From JAGSPQ01 sp038206395 (GTDB taxonomy: Bacteria; Myxococcota; Myxococcia; Myxococcales; Myxococcaceae), in the NCBI GenBank assembly GCA_038206395.1, contig JBBRAX010000007.1, positions 1-64,000 of the forward strand: a stretch of 64,000 nucleotides of DNA, in the 5' to 3' direction. Below the pieces are notes generated by a model. It was not told where the DNA came from and searched no databases. It saw only the letters and a program-made list of their open reading frames with translations. Below are positions 41,601 to 52,411 of the stretch, piece after piece (position 1 is the stretch's first letter; each line of letters begins with the position of its first letter). The position numbers were made by a program, and so were the translations under genes.

Positions 41601-43178
41601 GGCTCTTCGCTGTTTCGCGTCGGGCTTCCAGTCGCCGACGGTGATCTGCTCGAACGGCCCCGCTGCGGCGATGCCTTCGAGCAGCACCTCGGCGGTGCCG
41701 AGCTCGAACGCAGGCCCCGACCCCAGAAGCTCTACCTTCTTCGGTTTTCCGTCGATGTGAAGCCTGTCGCCTTCGAGCGTGACGCTGAACGCGCCTTGGG
41801 TTCGCATCGTCACCCGCAGCGTCAGGCGCTTCAGCTTCCGCTTCTTCGCCACCGCCCGCCACGCGCCCAGCTGTACCATCGGAGCGGGGACGGTCAGCGA
41901 GTCCAGCTGCGAGCCCGGGCCGGTGAAGACCCAGTCGAAGATGCTGGGAGGGACGTCTGCCCTTCCCCACTCGTTCGACGTCTCGGTCAGCACCACCAGC
42001 CGCTTCAACTTCAGCTTCAGCGCCCCGTAGGCCTTCCTCAAGCGATCGCCGACTTCGTGGTCGCGGGGGAACCAGACCTCGAGCAGCTTCAGCTCTTCGA
42101 GGTTCGGCACGCGCTCGAGCCCTTTGTTTGCCGCGGACGCCACGGTGCGAAGCGCGCCCAGATGCATGCCGTCGAGGTCAGGCACCCTGCCGTGGATCTC
42201 TTTGAGTGTCGACCACTCGGGCGACGTGTCCAGCGTCTTTACCCGGCACGCGACCGGGAAGCCGCGCTCGAAGACCAGCCCCGTCTTCATCACCAGGGCA
42301 GCGATGTTCCCAAGCCACGCCCGCCCGTACTGTTCCTGCAGCTCGGCCATTCGCTTCGTCTGCGCAGGGGTATGAGCGGGCAGGAACTGCAGCGCGATGA
42401 ACTCGCCGCGCGGGTCGCCCTGTTCCTGCAGCAGGTCCGACAGCACGAGCCGCGGGCCGTCGTCTTCCGGGCGCTCGTACACCTCGCGCAGCAGGTCTAG
42501 CTGCGACTTCTGGTTGCTCGCCTTCGTCGCCGCCGCGCCGCCGCCGATTCTGCGCGCGGTCTCGACGATCTCTTTGCACTTCGCCGCCTCGGCGGGCGAC
42601 AGCGTGGGGGTGCCTTCGCCGTATGCCTTCTCGAGCTCGGGCATCGCCTTCTTGAGGCGCGAGTTCAGCGCGGTGCGCTCGTAGTCCGACTGAAGCTTCG
42701 CTTCCCACGTTGCGGGCAAGGTCCTCGCCAGCACCAGAAGGCGCGGGTCGTTGAGCTTCGGCAGCCAGCTGTAGACGAACTTCCAGAACGGCAACGTGCG
42801 CGACACCGAGCCGTTGTACGGCGGCGCCTCGAGCAGCTGCCCCATCGTCTTCGCGAGCCGCGGATCCGTCTCGCGCGCGACGAGCGTGATCAGCCGGTCG
42901 AGCGTCTGCCCCGAGCCTTTGGTGTCGAGCAGCATCGAGAGCAGCAGGCCCAGCGACTCGGGGCGGCCTTCCTTCGCGCGCGCCTGCCACGCCGCCTCGA
43001 TTTCCTTCCCGGGCTTGCCGTGAATCGGCGGCTCTTCCGCCTCGAGCAGCTTCGCGACGTCGTCGATCGCCGCCGTCACAGGCCCGGTCGGCAATTCCCG
43101 CCACGCCTTCAACAACTGCTTCAACACCTCGGCCGTCTTTCCGGCTTTCGCCGCGGTCAGCGCTTTGTCGAGCGACAT
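41589..43178 (-). CDS. TIGR02996-domain protein
   Basis: 529 aa. The segment LLREVYERPEDDGPRLVLSD followed by LLQEQGDPRGEFIALQ (near residue 225) is the TIGR02996 repeat-companion domain, common in myxobacterial proteins of unknown function. The first 200 residues are helical; the C-terminal half has Leu-rich-repeat-like strands (LERVPNLEELKLLEVWF, LKRLVVLTETSNEWG, LKRLTLRVTMRTQGAF). No signal peptide. It is last of a run after the hydrolase and RapA genes (19-bp gap). Confidence 0.8.
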   Translation of the reverse strand: MSLDKALTAAKAGKTAEVLKQLLKAWRELPTGPVTAAIDDVAKLLEAEEPPIHGKPGKEIEAAWQARAKEGRPESLGLLLSMLLDTKGSGQTLDRLITLVARETDPRLAKTMGQLLEAPPYNGSVSRTLPFWKFVYSWLPKLNDPRLLVLARTLPATWEAKLQSDYERTALNSRLKKAMPELEKAYGEGTPTLSPAEAAKCKEIVETARRIGGGAAATKASNQKSQLDLLREVYERPEDDGPRLVLSDLLQEQGDPRGEFIALQFLPAHTPAQTKRMAELQEQYGRAWLGNIAALVMKTGLVFERGFPVACRVKTLDTSPEWSTLKEIHGRVPDLDGMHLGALRTVASAANKGLERVPNLEELKLLEVWFPRDHEVGDRLRKAYGALKLKLKRLVVLTETSNEWGRADVPPSIFDWVFTGPGSQLDSLTVPAPMVQLGAWRAVAKKRKLKRLTLRVTMRTQGAFSVTLEGDRLHIDGKPKKVELLGSGPAFELGTAEVLLEGIAAAGPFEQITVGDWKPDAKQRRALGL

Positions 43179-43197
43179 GCGCTCACGTCTACCACGC

Positions 43198-44037
43198 TCA
43201 CGCCGTCAGAAAGCCGACTGCGGCGCGCACGACTTCCCCGTTTCGCAGCAGCCGGTAGTGGCCCAGGCCATCGGCCTTCACCAGCGTCGCGCCGGGCCAG
43301 TGCTGCAGCAGCGCGTGCGATTCGGCGATGGGAACTTCTTCGTCTTTCGGGTCGTGCGCGATCCACAGCGGCGGGCGCGAGGGCAGCTTCGAGAGGTCGT
43401 AGTCGGACCACCGGCGTTGAAACTTCTCTTCGAGCTGGCGCTTGAGCACGTCGAGCGTGGCAGCGCGAAGGCCCATGATTTCCTGGAAGCGCTGCGACGC
43501 CATGTCGAGGCTCGAGCCGGGCGCGAGAAAGACGAGCCGCTGCGGACGCAGGCCTTCCCCGATCGAGATGAGGGTGCTGAGCGCGCCCAGCGAGTGCGCG
43601 ACGACGCCGCTGGCGGGCCCGAACGCGTCGACCGCGGCCTGAAGCGCCTGGCCGAAGGCGACCACCGACGACTGGCCACCTGCGACCTCGCCATGCCCCG
43701 GCGCATCGAGCAGCACCACCTGCCGTCCCGCCGCGACCAGTGGAGCGACCAGCCCCGACAGCTGGTACCCGCGCCCGCCCCACCCGTGCAGCAGGTAGAT
43801 GGCGGGCCCACTGCCGTACGTCCAGGCGATCGCTCTTCCGCCCGGCGTGGCCAGCTCGCGACGCACCCCTTCACCCGCGAGGTTCCGCGAGTAGGGAGCC
43901 GGAGGCGGCTTCAGAAACAACCGCTCTGCCGCCCGCGCCGCTGCCTTCGTAGAGACGACGTTCAACGAAGCGAGGCCGCCGCGCAGCGCGAACAGCGACA
44001 GGCGTTGCCGCAGCGGCAGCTTCGAGAGCGGAATCAT
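43198..44037 (-). CDS. Alpha/beta-hydrolase
   Basis: 279 aa. YLLHGWGGRGYQLSG is the oxyanion-hole region, VVLLDAPGHGEVAGG the following strand, and VVAHSLGALSTL the nucleophile elbow (A-H-S-L-G). The acid is probably in LWIAHDPKDEEVPIAES and the catalytic His in GLGHYRLLRN. Substrate unknown. The ATG starts one base after the RapA stop, so translation is coupled. Confidence 0.9.
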   Translation of the reverse strand: MIPLSKLPLRQRLSLFALRGGLASLNVVSTKAAARAAERLFLKPPPAPYSRNLAGEGVRRELATPGGRAIAWTYGSGPAIYLLHGWGGRGYQLSGLVAPLVAAGRQVVLLDAPGHGEVAGGQSSVVAFGQALQAAVDAFGPASGVVAHSLGALSTLISIGEGLRPQRLVFLAPGSSLDMASQRFQEIMGLRAATLDVLKRQLEEKFQRRWSDYDLSKLPSRPPLWIAHDPKDEEVPIAESHALLQHWPGATLVKADGLGHYRLLRNGEVVRAAVGFLTA

Positions 44038-47000
44038 CTACCGGTTGATGACGAAGGCGCAGGCGGCGTCGAGCGTCACCCGGACGCCAGAGAGCGCGGT
44101 GAGCAGCGCCGTGTAGTGCGTGCGTTCTGCCGTCAGCTGCGCCTCGAGCACCTCGCCCTTCACGCCCTGGTGCGCGAGCGACAGCCTCACGCGGCGCAGC
44201 ACCGCATCGCGCTCGTGCTCGATCGCTGCCCTCGCGCGGGCGGCCCGCCGCTTCAGCTCGGCCTCGGCCGCAAGGCTTCCCGCCGCCACCGCCACGTCCA
44301 GGGCTCCTTCGAGCGCGGGGAAAGCGGCCCGCAGGTCTTCGCCCTTCAGCGGCTTGCCGACCCCGTCATTCAGCGCCTCGACCATCTTTGCGTCTGCCGG
44401 CTTCACGCGGCCGTCGTCGTCGATGACGACCGCGACCTGCACGAGCAGGCGGTCGAGAAAGCGCGAGAGCTGGCGCGAGGGGACCTTCGCTCCAGCCGTG
44501 GTGTCCGCGGGCTCGGGCGGGGTGAGGTGGAAGAGCAGCTCGACGCCCTTTCCCTTCATCGTGCCGCGCACGTCGAGGAAGCGGGCTCCGTTTCTTCCGT
44601 ACGGGCCGTCGCGCATGAAGCCGAACAGCGCCTCGACGATCGGGTGGCCCGTGGCGAAGTATTCGATCTCTTCCTGCTCGACCGCGGTGTCCCGCCAGAA
44701 GGTGCCGAGCACCGTCCGTTCTTCCGAGATGTCGAGGCCCGGCAGCGCTTCGACTTTCAGCGCGTGGCCGAAGTGAAAGGCGCACTGAAACGCGTCGACC
44801 TGCTGGTCGGTGTCGACGCCGAGGCCGATGCGCAGCGCCAGCTCGGTCACCGTCTCTTCCAGCCGTTCGTCGAGGTCGCGCGCGATCGCCCACAGCCCGT
44901 CTTCCAGTGTCTCGTCTTCGTCCGCATCATCGTCGTCCATTCCCGCGCGGACGCGGGCGCGCTGGACCAGGGCGGAAACCTCGGCCTCGTCGAAGCTGCG
45001 AAGGTCGAGCAGGGGGTCATACGCCTCGAGCACCTGCGCGCGGGCGGCGGTGACCTTCTTTTGGAGGACGGCGACATAATCGGCGCGCGCCTCGGGCGGC
45101 TCCAACGCGAGCTCGGTCAGCTTCGGCTCGACTTCCTCGAGAACGGCGTCGAGGCCACCGACCGTTTCACCGAAGACACCGACCGCGTCGGCGAGCACCG
45201 ACAACACATCAGCAGAGATCGACCCCTTGCTGTCGAAGACGTGGATCTCGACTGGGTGCGTCTGGCCGATGCGATCAAGGCGGCCGATGCGCTGCTCGAC
45301 CGTCGCAGGGCTCCACGGCAGGTCGTAGTGCACGAGGTGGTGAGCGAACTGGAAGTTGCGGCCCTCGCCGCCGACCTCGGTGCACAGCAAGACCTTTGGT
45401 CCTTCGGGATCTCGGAAGCGGGCCACCTGCCGGTCACGTTCCACCAGTGGAAGATCGCCGTGGTACGCCAACGACTCGATGTTGTCTTCGCCAAGCCGGG
45501 CCTTCAGCGACTCGAGCGTCGCGTGCGCCTCGGTGAAGACGAGCACCTTGGCGCTCTTCTCTTTGCTCCAGATGTCTTTGAGCAGCTTCGCGAAGGCGGC
45601 GAACTTGGCGTCGCGCATCGGCAGCTGAAGCTTGAGCTCGCTGAGCGCAGGTACGTTCGCCACGGCCTTGAGGAAGGCGGCGGGCGACGACTCGAGCCGG
45701 CGAATCAGCCCGGCCAGCGCAGCGCCTTTCAGCGTGTTGTCTTCTTTGAGCGCGGCGATCGCCGTCGCGCGGGCCTTCTGTTCTTCCGACGACGGCTGCA
45801 CGGGGTGCCGGTGCAGCCGGCGTTCGCTGAAGCCACCTACCACTGCACGGCGGTTGCGAATCAGACGATCCGAAAGGCTGTACGTCTCGGCCAGGTGCGC
45901 CAGTAGCGCGTCGGCGCCGTCGAGCGTCACCAGCGCGTCGTCATTCGGGAACCGCGCCTTCAGCTGCTTCACCGCAGCCGCGGCGGCTTCTCCTTCGAGC
46001 AGCCCGCGCACAGCCTGGGCCAGCTCTTCCTGGCGCTTGAGCCGTTCTTCGAACTCGTGGAGCTTCGGCGCGGTGGCTTTATCGATGAGCGACAACAGCG
46101 CGTGGTACTCAGCCGGGTCGAGCTGCATCGGCGTCGCCGTCAGCAGCAGCAGGCCCCAGCAATTCTTCGCCAGCGCCGCCGCCGCCTGGTGCGCCTTCTC
46201 TGCCTTCAGGTGGTGCGCCTCGTCGATGATGACCAGGTCCCAGTACGCTGCGGCGTCGCCTGCCTCGGCGCGCGCCTGCTCGTTGCGCTGCAGCTGCTCG
46301 AGGCTGGTGATGACGAGGTCGAAGCGCGCCCACGGCGAAACACCCGGCGCTTCTTCCAGCGACGCCTCGTACCGCTCGGAGTCAAGCAGCGTGAAGAGGT
46401 GGTTGAACTTGTGGAAGAGCTCGACGAGCCACTGCACGGTGAGGTGGCTCGGAGCGACGACCAGCACCCGGCGCGCGAGGCCGCTCAAGCGCAGGGCCGA
46501 GAAGATCATGCCCGCTTCGATCGTCTTGCCGAGGCCGACTTCGTCGGCGAGCACGAAGCGAGGGCGCCGCGCCGAGAGCACACGCTGCACCACGCCGACC
46601 TGGTGCGGCTTCACCATCACGCGCGACGCGAGCAGCGCGCCCATCGCGTCGCAGCGGCGCTCGTCGTCGAGCTGCAGGGCGCTGCGGCGCAGCAGGAAGT
46701 TGGTCGACTCGCCGACGCGGCCTTCCTTCAGGGTCGAGATGAGGTCCGGCCGCGGCGGCAGGGCGCGCAGCTCGGACTCGGGCAGCTCGTCGGTCGCTTT
46801 GTCGTCGAGGGCGATCGCGTAGCGGCGCAGACCCCGGGCGCCTTCGAGCTCTTCTTGAACCGTGCCGGTCTTGCCCGCGCTGGTGACGACGGAGTCGCCC
46901 TTCGACAGCGCCACGGGCTTCAGCGCCCCCTGGCGGTTGGCGACGAGAATCGGGCCGCCGTCGCGCGCGGGGAAGACGACCAGCGCCCTGGTGTCGTTGT

Positions 47001-47082
47001 CTTCGAGCCGCAGCAGGTGCCCCACGCCCCACTCGGGCTGCGGCAGGTACCGGACCTTCTGACCAAGGATGAGCTCGTACAT
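44038..47082 (-). CDS. rapA: RapA-like SNF2-family RNA polymerase-associated ATPase
   Basis: 1014 aa, similar to the 968 aa of E. coli RapA. N-terminal Tudor-like strands (GQKVRYLPQPEWGVGHLLRL), then SF2 motifs: Walker A ADEVGLGKTIEAGMI, DEAH box VIIDEAHHLKAEK, motif III LLTATPM, motif VI EQRIGRLDRIGQTHPVEIHV, and the RapA C-terminal region (LSEERTVLGTFWRDTAVEQEE). RapA recycles stalled RNA polymerase. The ATG at 47082 (MYELILGQ) is preferred over an upstream frame with an Arg-rich leader. It follows the HxlR gene by 23 bp. Confidence 0.88.
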   Translation of the reverse strand: MYELILGQKVRYLPQPEWGVGHLLRLEDNDTRALVVFPARDGGPILVANRQGALKPVALSKGDSVVTSAGKTGTVQEELEGARGLRRYAIALDDKATDELPESELRALPPRPDLISTLKEGRVGESTNFLLRRSALQLDDERRCDAMGALLASRVMVKPHQVGVVQRVLSARRPRFVLADEVGLGKTIEAGMIFSALRLSGLARRVLVVAPSHLTVQWLVELFHKFNHLFTLLDSERYEASLEEAPGVSPWARFDLVITSLEQLQRNEQARAEAGDAAAYWDLVIIDEAHHLKAEKAHQAAAALAKNCWGLLLLTATPMQLDPAEYHALLSLIDKATAPKLHEFEERLKRQEELAQAVRGLLEGEAAAAAVKQLKARFPNDDALVTLDGADALLAHLAETYSLSDRLIRNRRAVVGGFSERRLHRHPVQPSSEEQKARATAIAALKEDNTLKGAALAGLIRRLESSPAAFLKAVANVPALSELKLQLPMRDAKFAAFAKLLKDIWSKEKSAKVLVFTEAHATLESLKARLGEDNIESLAYHGDLPLVERDRQVARFRDPEGPKVLLCTEVGGEGRNFQFAHHLVHYDLPWSPATVEQRIGRLDRIGQTHPVEIHVFDSKGSISADVLSVLADAVGVFGETVGGLDAVLEEVEPKLTELALEPPEARADYVAVLQKKVTAARAQVLEAYDPLLDLRSFDEAEVSALVQRARVRAGMDDDDADEDETLEDGLWAIARDLDERLEETVTELALRIGLGVDTDQQVDAFQCAFHFGHALKVEALPGLDISEERTVLGTFWRDTAVEQEEIEYFATGHPIVEALFGFMRDGPYGRNGARFLDVRGTMKGKGVELLFHLTPPEPADTTAGAKVPSRQLSRFLDRLLVQVAVVIDDDGRVKPADAKMVEALNDGVGKPLKGEDLRAAFPALEGALDVAVAAGSLAAEAELKRRAARARAAIEHERDAVLRRVRLSLAHQGVKGEVLEAQLTAERTHYTALLTALSGVRVTLDAACAFVINR

Positions 47083-47105
47083 GGCCCGGCCTTTACCCGG
47101 TTTCG

Positions 47106-47432
47106 CTACTTCTTGGCCCCGACAAGCGCGTGGCCCCAACGCTCGATGGCGACGGCGACTCCGCCGAACTCGCGGCCGCAATCGGTGAGCGCGTACGAGA
47201 CGCGAACCGGTGGCCCTGGCTCGACGTGCCGGGAGATGAGGCCGCGGGCTTCGAGCTCCTTGAGGCGGGCCGAAAGAATCTTGTCGCCCGGGCCGTCTGC
47301 GCGTTCGTCGATCTCACGAAAACGCAGCGGGCCACGCTGGAGCACGTTGAGGATGAGCGCCGTCCACGGCCGGCCCAGCACGTCGATCGCGAGCTGAAAC
47401 GCCTGGCATTGCGAGTCGACCTTGCGCGGCAT
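47106..47432 (-). CDS. HxlR-family transcriptional regulator
   Basis: 108 aa from the ATG giving MPRKVDSQCQAFQLAIDVLG (an ATG eight codons upstream is also possible). WTALILNVLQRGPLRFREIDERA is the HxlR helix-turn-helix start, GDKILSARLKELEARGLISRHV the recognition helix and wing, and VSYALTDCGREF the dimer strand. A conserved Cys near residue 9 may be redox-sensitive. It is divergent from a pirin remnant (83 bp), a common HxlR neighbour, suggesting that it once regulated that gene. Confidence 0.9.
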   Translation of the reverse strand: MPRKVDSQCQAFQLAIDVLGRPWTALILNVLQRGPLRFREIDERADGPGDKILSARLKELEARGLISRHVEPGPPVRVSYALTDCGREFGGVAVAIERWGHALVGAKK

Positions 47433-47514
47433 CGTGCACCTCGGGTCACTTTCCAAAAGAAAGCGGCTTGACCAGAGATATCGGCGTCGCTACCAAAGGG
47501 CCAGAGGAAATGCC

Positions 47515-47787
47515 GTGACGCAACGACCGATCGCCCGACTCGAGACGCTGGGCCACGCCGGCCTCGACGGGTCAGTGACCGTCGGCGGCGCGACGTTGCT
47601 CCGGGGCAGATCGCCTGGCTCGATCATCCGACGGGCACAGGCGAGAGCATCCTCACCCTTTCATCCGGGCGGGCTCATTCAGCACGGCCCGTTCGTCGCG
47701 GGCTCCGAGCAGGAAATCATTCGTCTCTTTCAAGAGTTCCGCGCTGGCGCGTTCACCCCGATCAGCCGGCTCACCCCTGTTCGCTGA
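47515..47787 (+). pseudogene. Pirin gene remnant (frameshifted)
   Basis: The final 33 codons, LIQHGPFVAGSEQEIIRLFQ then EFRAGAFTPISRLTPVR, match the end of long pirins (YGPFVMNTxEEI pattern). Upstream, GQIAWLDHPTGTGESILTL is in a different frame and resembles an earlier pirin strand, and the first 30 codons (GTG 47515, LGHAGLDGSVTVGGATLLR) read in the original frame. A full pirin is about 290 aa; only about 90 codons remain. An alternative is one intact 90-aa ORF, but the frame switch argues for decay. Confidence 0.55.
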
Positions 47788-47800
47788 GGAGGAAGTTTCC

Positions 47801-48010
47801 ATGGGAATCACGATGGCTCCGCTGTTGATGCACAGCCCCGATGTTCCTCACGCCGCGAAGGAAGCCCTGCGGCTCGCCATGCTGGCCCCCGTCGAGCACC
47901 GCGACGCCCACCTCGAGCTCGCCGCCCACGTCCTCTACCGCGAAACCGACCTCGACTGCGCCGAGGCCCGCGACCTCGTCGGCCTCCCTACCTCGGGCGA
48001 CTGTCACTGA
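47801..48010 (+). CDS. Small hypothetical protein
   Basis: 69 aa: MGITMAPLLMHSPDVPHAAK then EALRLAMLAPVEHRDAHLEL and a Cys-containing end. The ribosome-binding site TGAGGAGGAAGTTTCC is among the strongest in the window and overlaps the stop of the pirin remnant, which supports real translation. The product is predicted helical and soluble; I recognise no family. Confidence 0.6.
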   Translation: MGITMAPLLMHSPDVPHAAKEALRLAMLAPVEHRDAHLELAAHVLYRETDLDCAEARDLVGLPTSGDCH

Positions 48011-48040
48011 CCCCTACCCTGTTTGACGGGTACGAACCGA

Positions 48041-48080
48041 CGTCGCACCGTCGCACCGTCGCACCGTCGCTCCGTCGGAC
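48041..48080. repeat. Short tandem repeat, unit CGTCGCAC
   Basis: Three exact copies of the 8-bp unit CGTCGCAC followed by two decayed copies (CGTCGCTC, CGTCGGAC). It lies in the 230-bp gap between the small hypothetical gene and radC. Confidence 0.8.
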
Positions 48081-48239
48081 CTCCGCACCGCCTCCGCGCA
48101 GCAAGGTGGGGGACGACTCCCTTCAGGTTTCTCGGTGGGTGAGAGTTGCTTGTAGTGGAGCGTCTGCGCGCATCCGTCGGCCGAGACGATCTGTTCTGAT
48201 CGCAGCGCGCTTCCCACCAGAGCCGCTGCGGCACACGCG

Positions 48240-48938
48240 TTGCTCATCCGAATCCGCGGGGGGCAACACAAAATGCTGGAAGACGACCCGACGCCACCGC
48301 GGCGCAAGGACACGTTGACTCGAAGGCTCCTGCTCGGGGGAGGCGCAACGCTGAACGACGGCGAGCTGCTCGAGCTCGCCTTGGGAATCAAGACCACGAT
48401 CGACATACCTGCACTGCTTCACGCGGACCCGCTCGACCTGGTCGAGTCGGGACTCATCACCGAGAAATCTGCTGCACGTCTCGTCGGCTGCCTCGAGCTC
48501 GTCCGTCGGCTCGCGACCCGTCGAAGTGAACGCCCACGGCTGCCAACCGCCAACGCCGTGTGGGAATGGGTCCGGCCCTCGATCGCCGGCGCCCGTCACG
48601 AAATGTTCCGGGTGCTGTGCGTCGACGCGCGCAGCCGCCTGCTCCTCGAGCGGGTCGTCTCAGAGGGCAGCGTCGATTCCTGCCACGTGGATCCGCGTGA
48701 AGTCTTCGCTCCGGCCATCGCTTGCCGGGCGAGCGCGATCATCCTCGTCCACAACCACCCCAGCGGAGACCCAGAGCCATCGCATCAAGACCTTCAGCTC
48801 ACCCTTCGCCTGCGGCAGGCCGGAGACCTGCTGTCGATCAAAGTCCTGGATCACGTGATCGCGACCGAGACGCGCTTCGTCTCGATGGTGCAGCGCCAGA
48901 TGTTCGAGTCCTCAAGCCCCGGCCCGCGGCTTCAGTAG
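48240..48938 (+). CDS. radC: RadC/JAB-domain DNA repair-like protein
   Basis: 232 aa (an ATG at 48273, MLEDDPT, gives 221 aa). N-terminal helix-hairpin-helix-like part (LLLGGGATLNDGELLELALG), then the JAMM metalloprotease-like domain with ILVHNHPSGDPEPSHQDLQL (HxH-x7-S/D) and the upstream Glu in LLLERVVSEGSVDSCHVDPREV. RadC-type proteins are linked to DNA metabolism but their exact role is disputed. It precedes recQ by 25 bp in the same direction. Confidence 0.9.
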   Translation: MLIRIRGGQHKMLEDDPTPPRRKDTLTRRLLLGGGATLNDGELLELALGIKTTIDIPALLHADPLDLVESGLITEKSAARLVGCLELVRRLATRRSERPRLPTANAVWEWVRPSIAGARHEMFRVLCVDARSRLLLERVVSEGSVDSCHVDPREVFAPAIACRASAIILVHNHPSGDPEPSHQDLQLTLRLRQAGDLLSIKVLDHVIATETRFVSMVQRQMFESSSPGPRLQ

Positions 48939-48963
48939 AACGCGACGGTGAAAGGTGACAAGC

Positions 48964-50976
<2,013 letters not shown>

Positions 50977-51088
50977 ACCGTGCGGAAGCCTCAAACGCCC
51001 GAGCTGAAGCAGTGGCTCCTGAAAACGTCAGTCGGCCGGGGGCCCCTCTCCTGTTCCAGCTGGGTCCGGAAGTAGGCTGCCGCCTCAG

Positions 51089-52324
51089 ATGAAGTTGTTC
51101 CTGACCCTCGCCCTCTTTTTCGTCCCCGCCGCGGCGTGGGCGAAGGCCAACGGCTTCGCATCCAACGGCTGCGGCGGCTGTCACGGCGGCAACCAGACGC
51201 ACACCGCGACCATCAGCTCGAGCAACCCCACGCCGAACCCAGGCCAGGCCGTGACGCTGACCATCACCCTGCAGGGCGGCGGCTCGGTGGGCGGCTTCTA
51301 CCTGCGCAACGGCGCCGTCGGCACCTTCACCAACCTCTCTGGCGCGACCAAGCTCTTCATGGGCGAGCCGCTGCACGCGACACCGAAGGCCGCCTCGGGT
51401 GGGCAAGTGACGTTTCAGGTGCAGTGGGCGGCGCCGGCCACTCCGGGCGGGGCCGACTTCGAAGCGTGGACGGTGCTCGGCAATGGCAACAACGGCGCGT
51501 CGGGCGACAGCACCGGCTACGTGCGCTTCCCGCTGGTCTGGGGCTGCGCTGGCATCACCGTCTACGGCGACCTGGATCAAGACGGCTACGGAGCGGCCGA
51601 CCGCGGCACCAGCCGCCGCTGCACCGCCGTGCCCAACTGGGCCGACAAGCTCGGCGACTGCAACGACAACGACGAACTCGTGCACCCCAACGCCGTCGAG
51701 ACCTGCAACGGCAAAGACGAGAACTGCAACGGGCAGATCGACGAAGGCCTGACGATGACCACCACCTGGCCCGACGCCGACAAAGACGGCTACGGGGCGA
51801 TCAACGGGGCCCCGGCCACCGGCTGCTCGACCTCGTCGCGCGCGCCCAACAACAAAGACTGCAACGACGCCGACGCCAAGGTGAAGCCAGGCGCGGCCGA
51901 GGTCTGCAACGGCTTCGACGACAACTGCAACGGCATGGTCGACGACGGGGTGAAGATTCGCTGCGGCGTCGGCTGGTGCGCCCGCTACGGCCCGACCTGC
52001 GACCCAGGCCTCTGTATGCCAGGCGAGCCGATCAAAGAGACGTGCAACTACTTCGACGACGACTGTGACGGCGTCGACGACAACGGCATCACCTGCCCCA
52101 GCGGGGAAGAGTGTCTGCAGGGCCAGTGCGTCACGGCGACCGCGGCAGAAATCGACGCGGGCATCGTCGTCATCCAGCCCGACGGCGGCGTCGTCATCAA
52201 GCCGAAGCCTCCGGATCCGGTGCAGAGCAACTGCGCGAGCGCTCCGGGAAGCTTCGGCCTCCTCGCGCTGCTAGGGCACGCCCTGCTGGGGTCGCGCATG
52301 CGTCGGCGCGCTCCCCGGCCATAG
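51089..52324 (+). CDS. MopE-like repeat protein with CxxCH motif and MYXO-CTERM-like tail
   Basis: 411 aa. Signal peptide MKLFLTLALFFVPAAAWA, then GCGGCHGG (a possible heme-binding CxxCH at 28-34) and a beta-sandwich region (about 40-150). Three Asp/Asn/Cys-rich MopE-type units follow, e.g. DCNDNDELVHPNAVETCNGK and DCNDADAKVKPGAAEVCNGF, each likely to bind Ca. The C-terminus NCASAPGSFGLLALLGHALL then RMRRR is the Cys-hydrophobic-Arg pattern of MYXO-CTERM sorting signals. Predicted surface protein; function unknown. The end is overlapped by a small minus-strand ORF. Confidence 0.85.
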   Translation: MKLFLTLALFFVPAAAWAKANGFASNGCGGCHGGNQTHTATISSSNPTPNPGQAVTLTITLQGGGSVGGFYLRNGAVGTFTNLSGATKLFMGEPLHATPKAASGGQVTFQVQWAAPATPGGADFEAWTVLGNGNNGASGDSTGYVRFPLVWGCAGITVYGDLDQDGYGAADRGTSRRCTAVPNWADKLGDCNDNDELVHPNAVETCNGKDENCNGQIDEGLTMTTTWPDADKDGYGAINGAPATGCSTSSRAPNNKDCNDADAKVKPGAAEVCNGFDDNCNGMVDDGVKIRCGVGWCARYGPTCDPGLCMPGEPIKETCNYFDDDCDGVDDNGITCPSGEECLQGQCVTATAAEIDAGIVVIQPDGGVVIKPKPPDPVQSNCASAPGSFGLLALLGHALLGSRMRRRAPRP

Positions 52325-52411
52325 CCCCGTCAGCCGCGCGACGAAGGCGCCGGCGATGATCAGCGCCACCCCGAGCACGATCAGCATCGGCAGCTTGAGC
52401 AACCCCTTCAC
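52271..52411 (-). CDS. Predicted 46-aa membrane peptide
   Basis: GTG start overlapping the M20 peptidase stop (GTGA). The product VKGLLKLPMLIVLGVALIIA then GAFVARLTGLWPG has one membrane helix, with a basic C-terminal end. The 3' half overlaps the MopE-like gene on the other strand. The overlap pattern is the same as between the other genes of this operon, which is the main evidence that it is real. Confidence 0.45.
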   Translation of the reverse strand: MKGLLKLPMLIVLGVALIIAGAFVARLTGLWPGSAPTHARPQQGVP

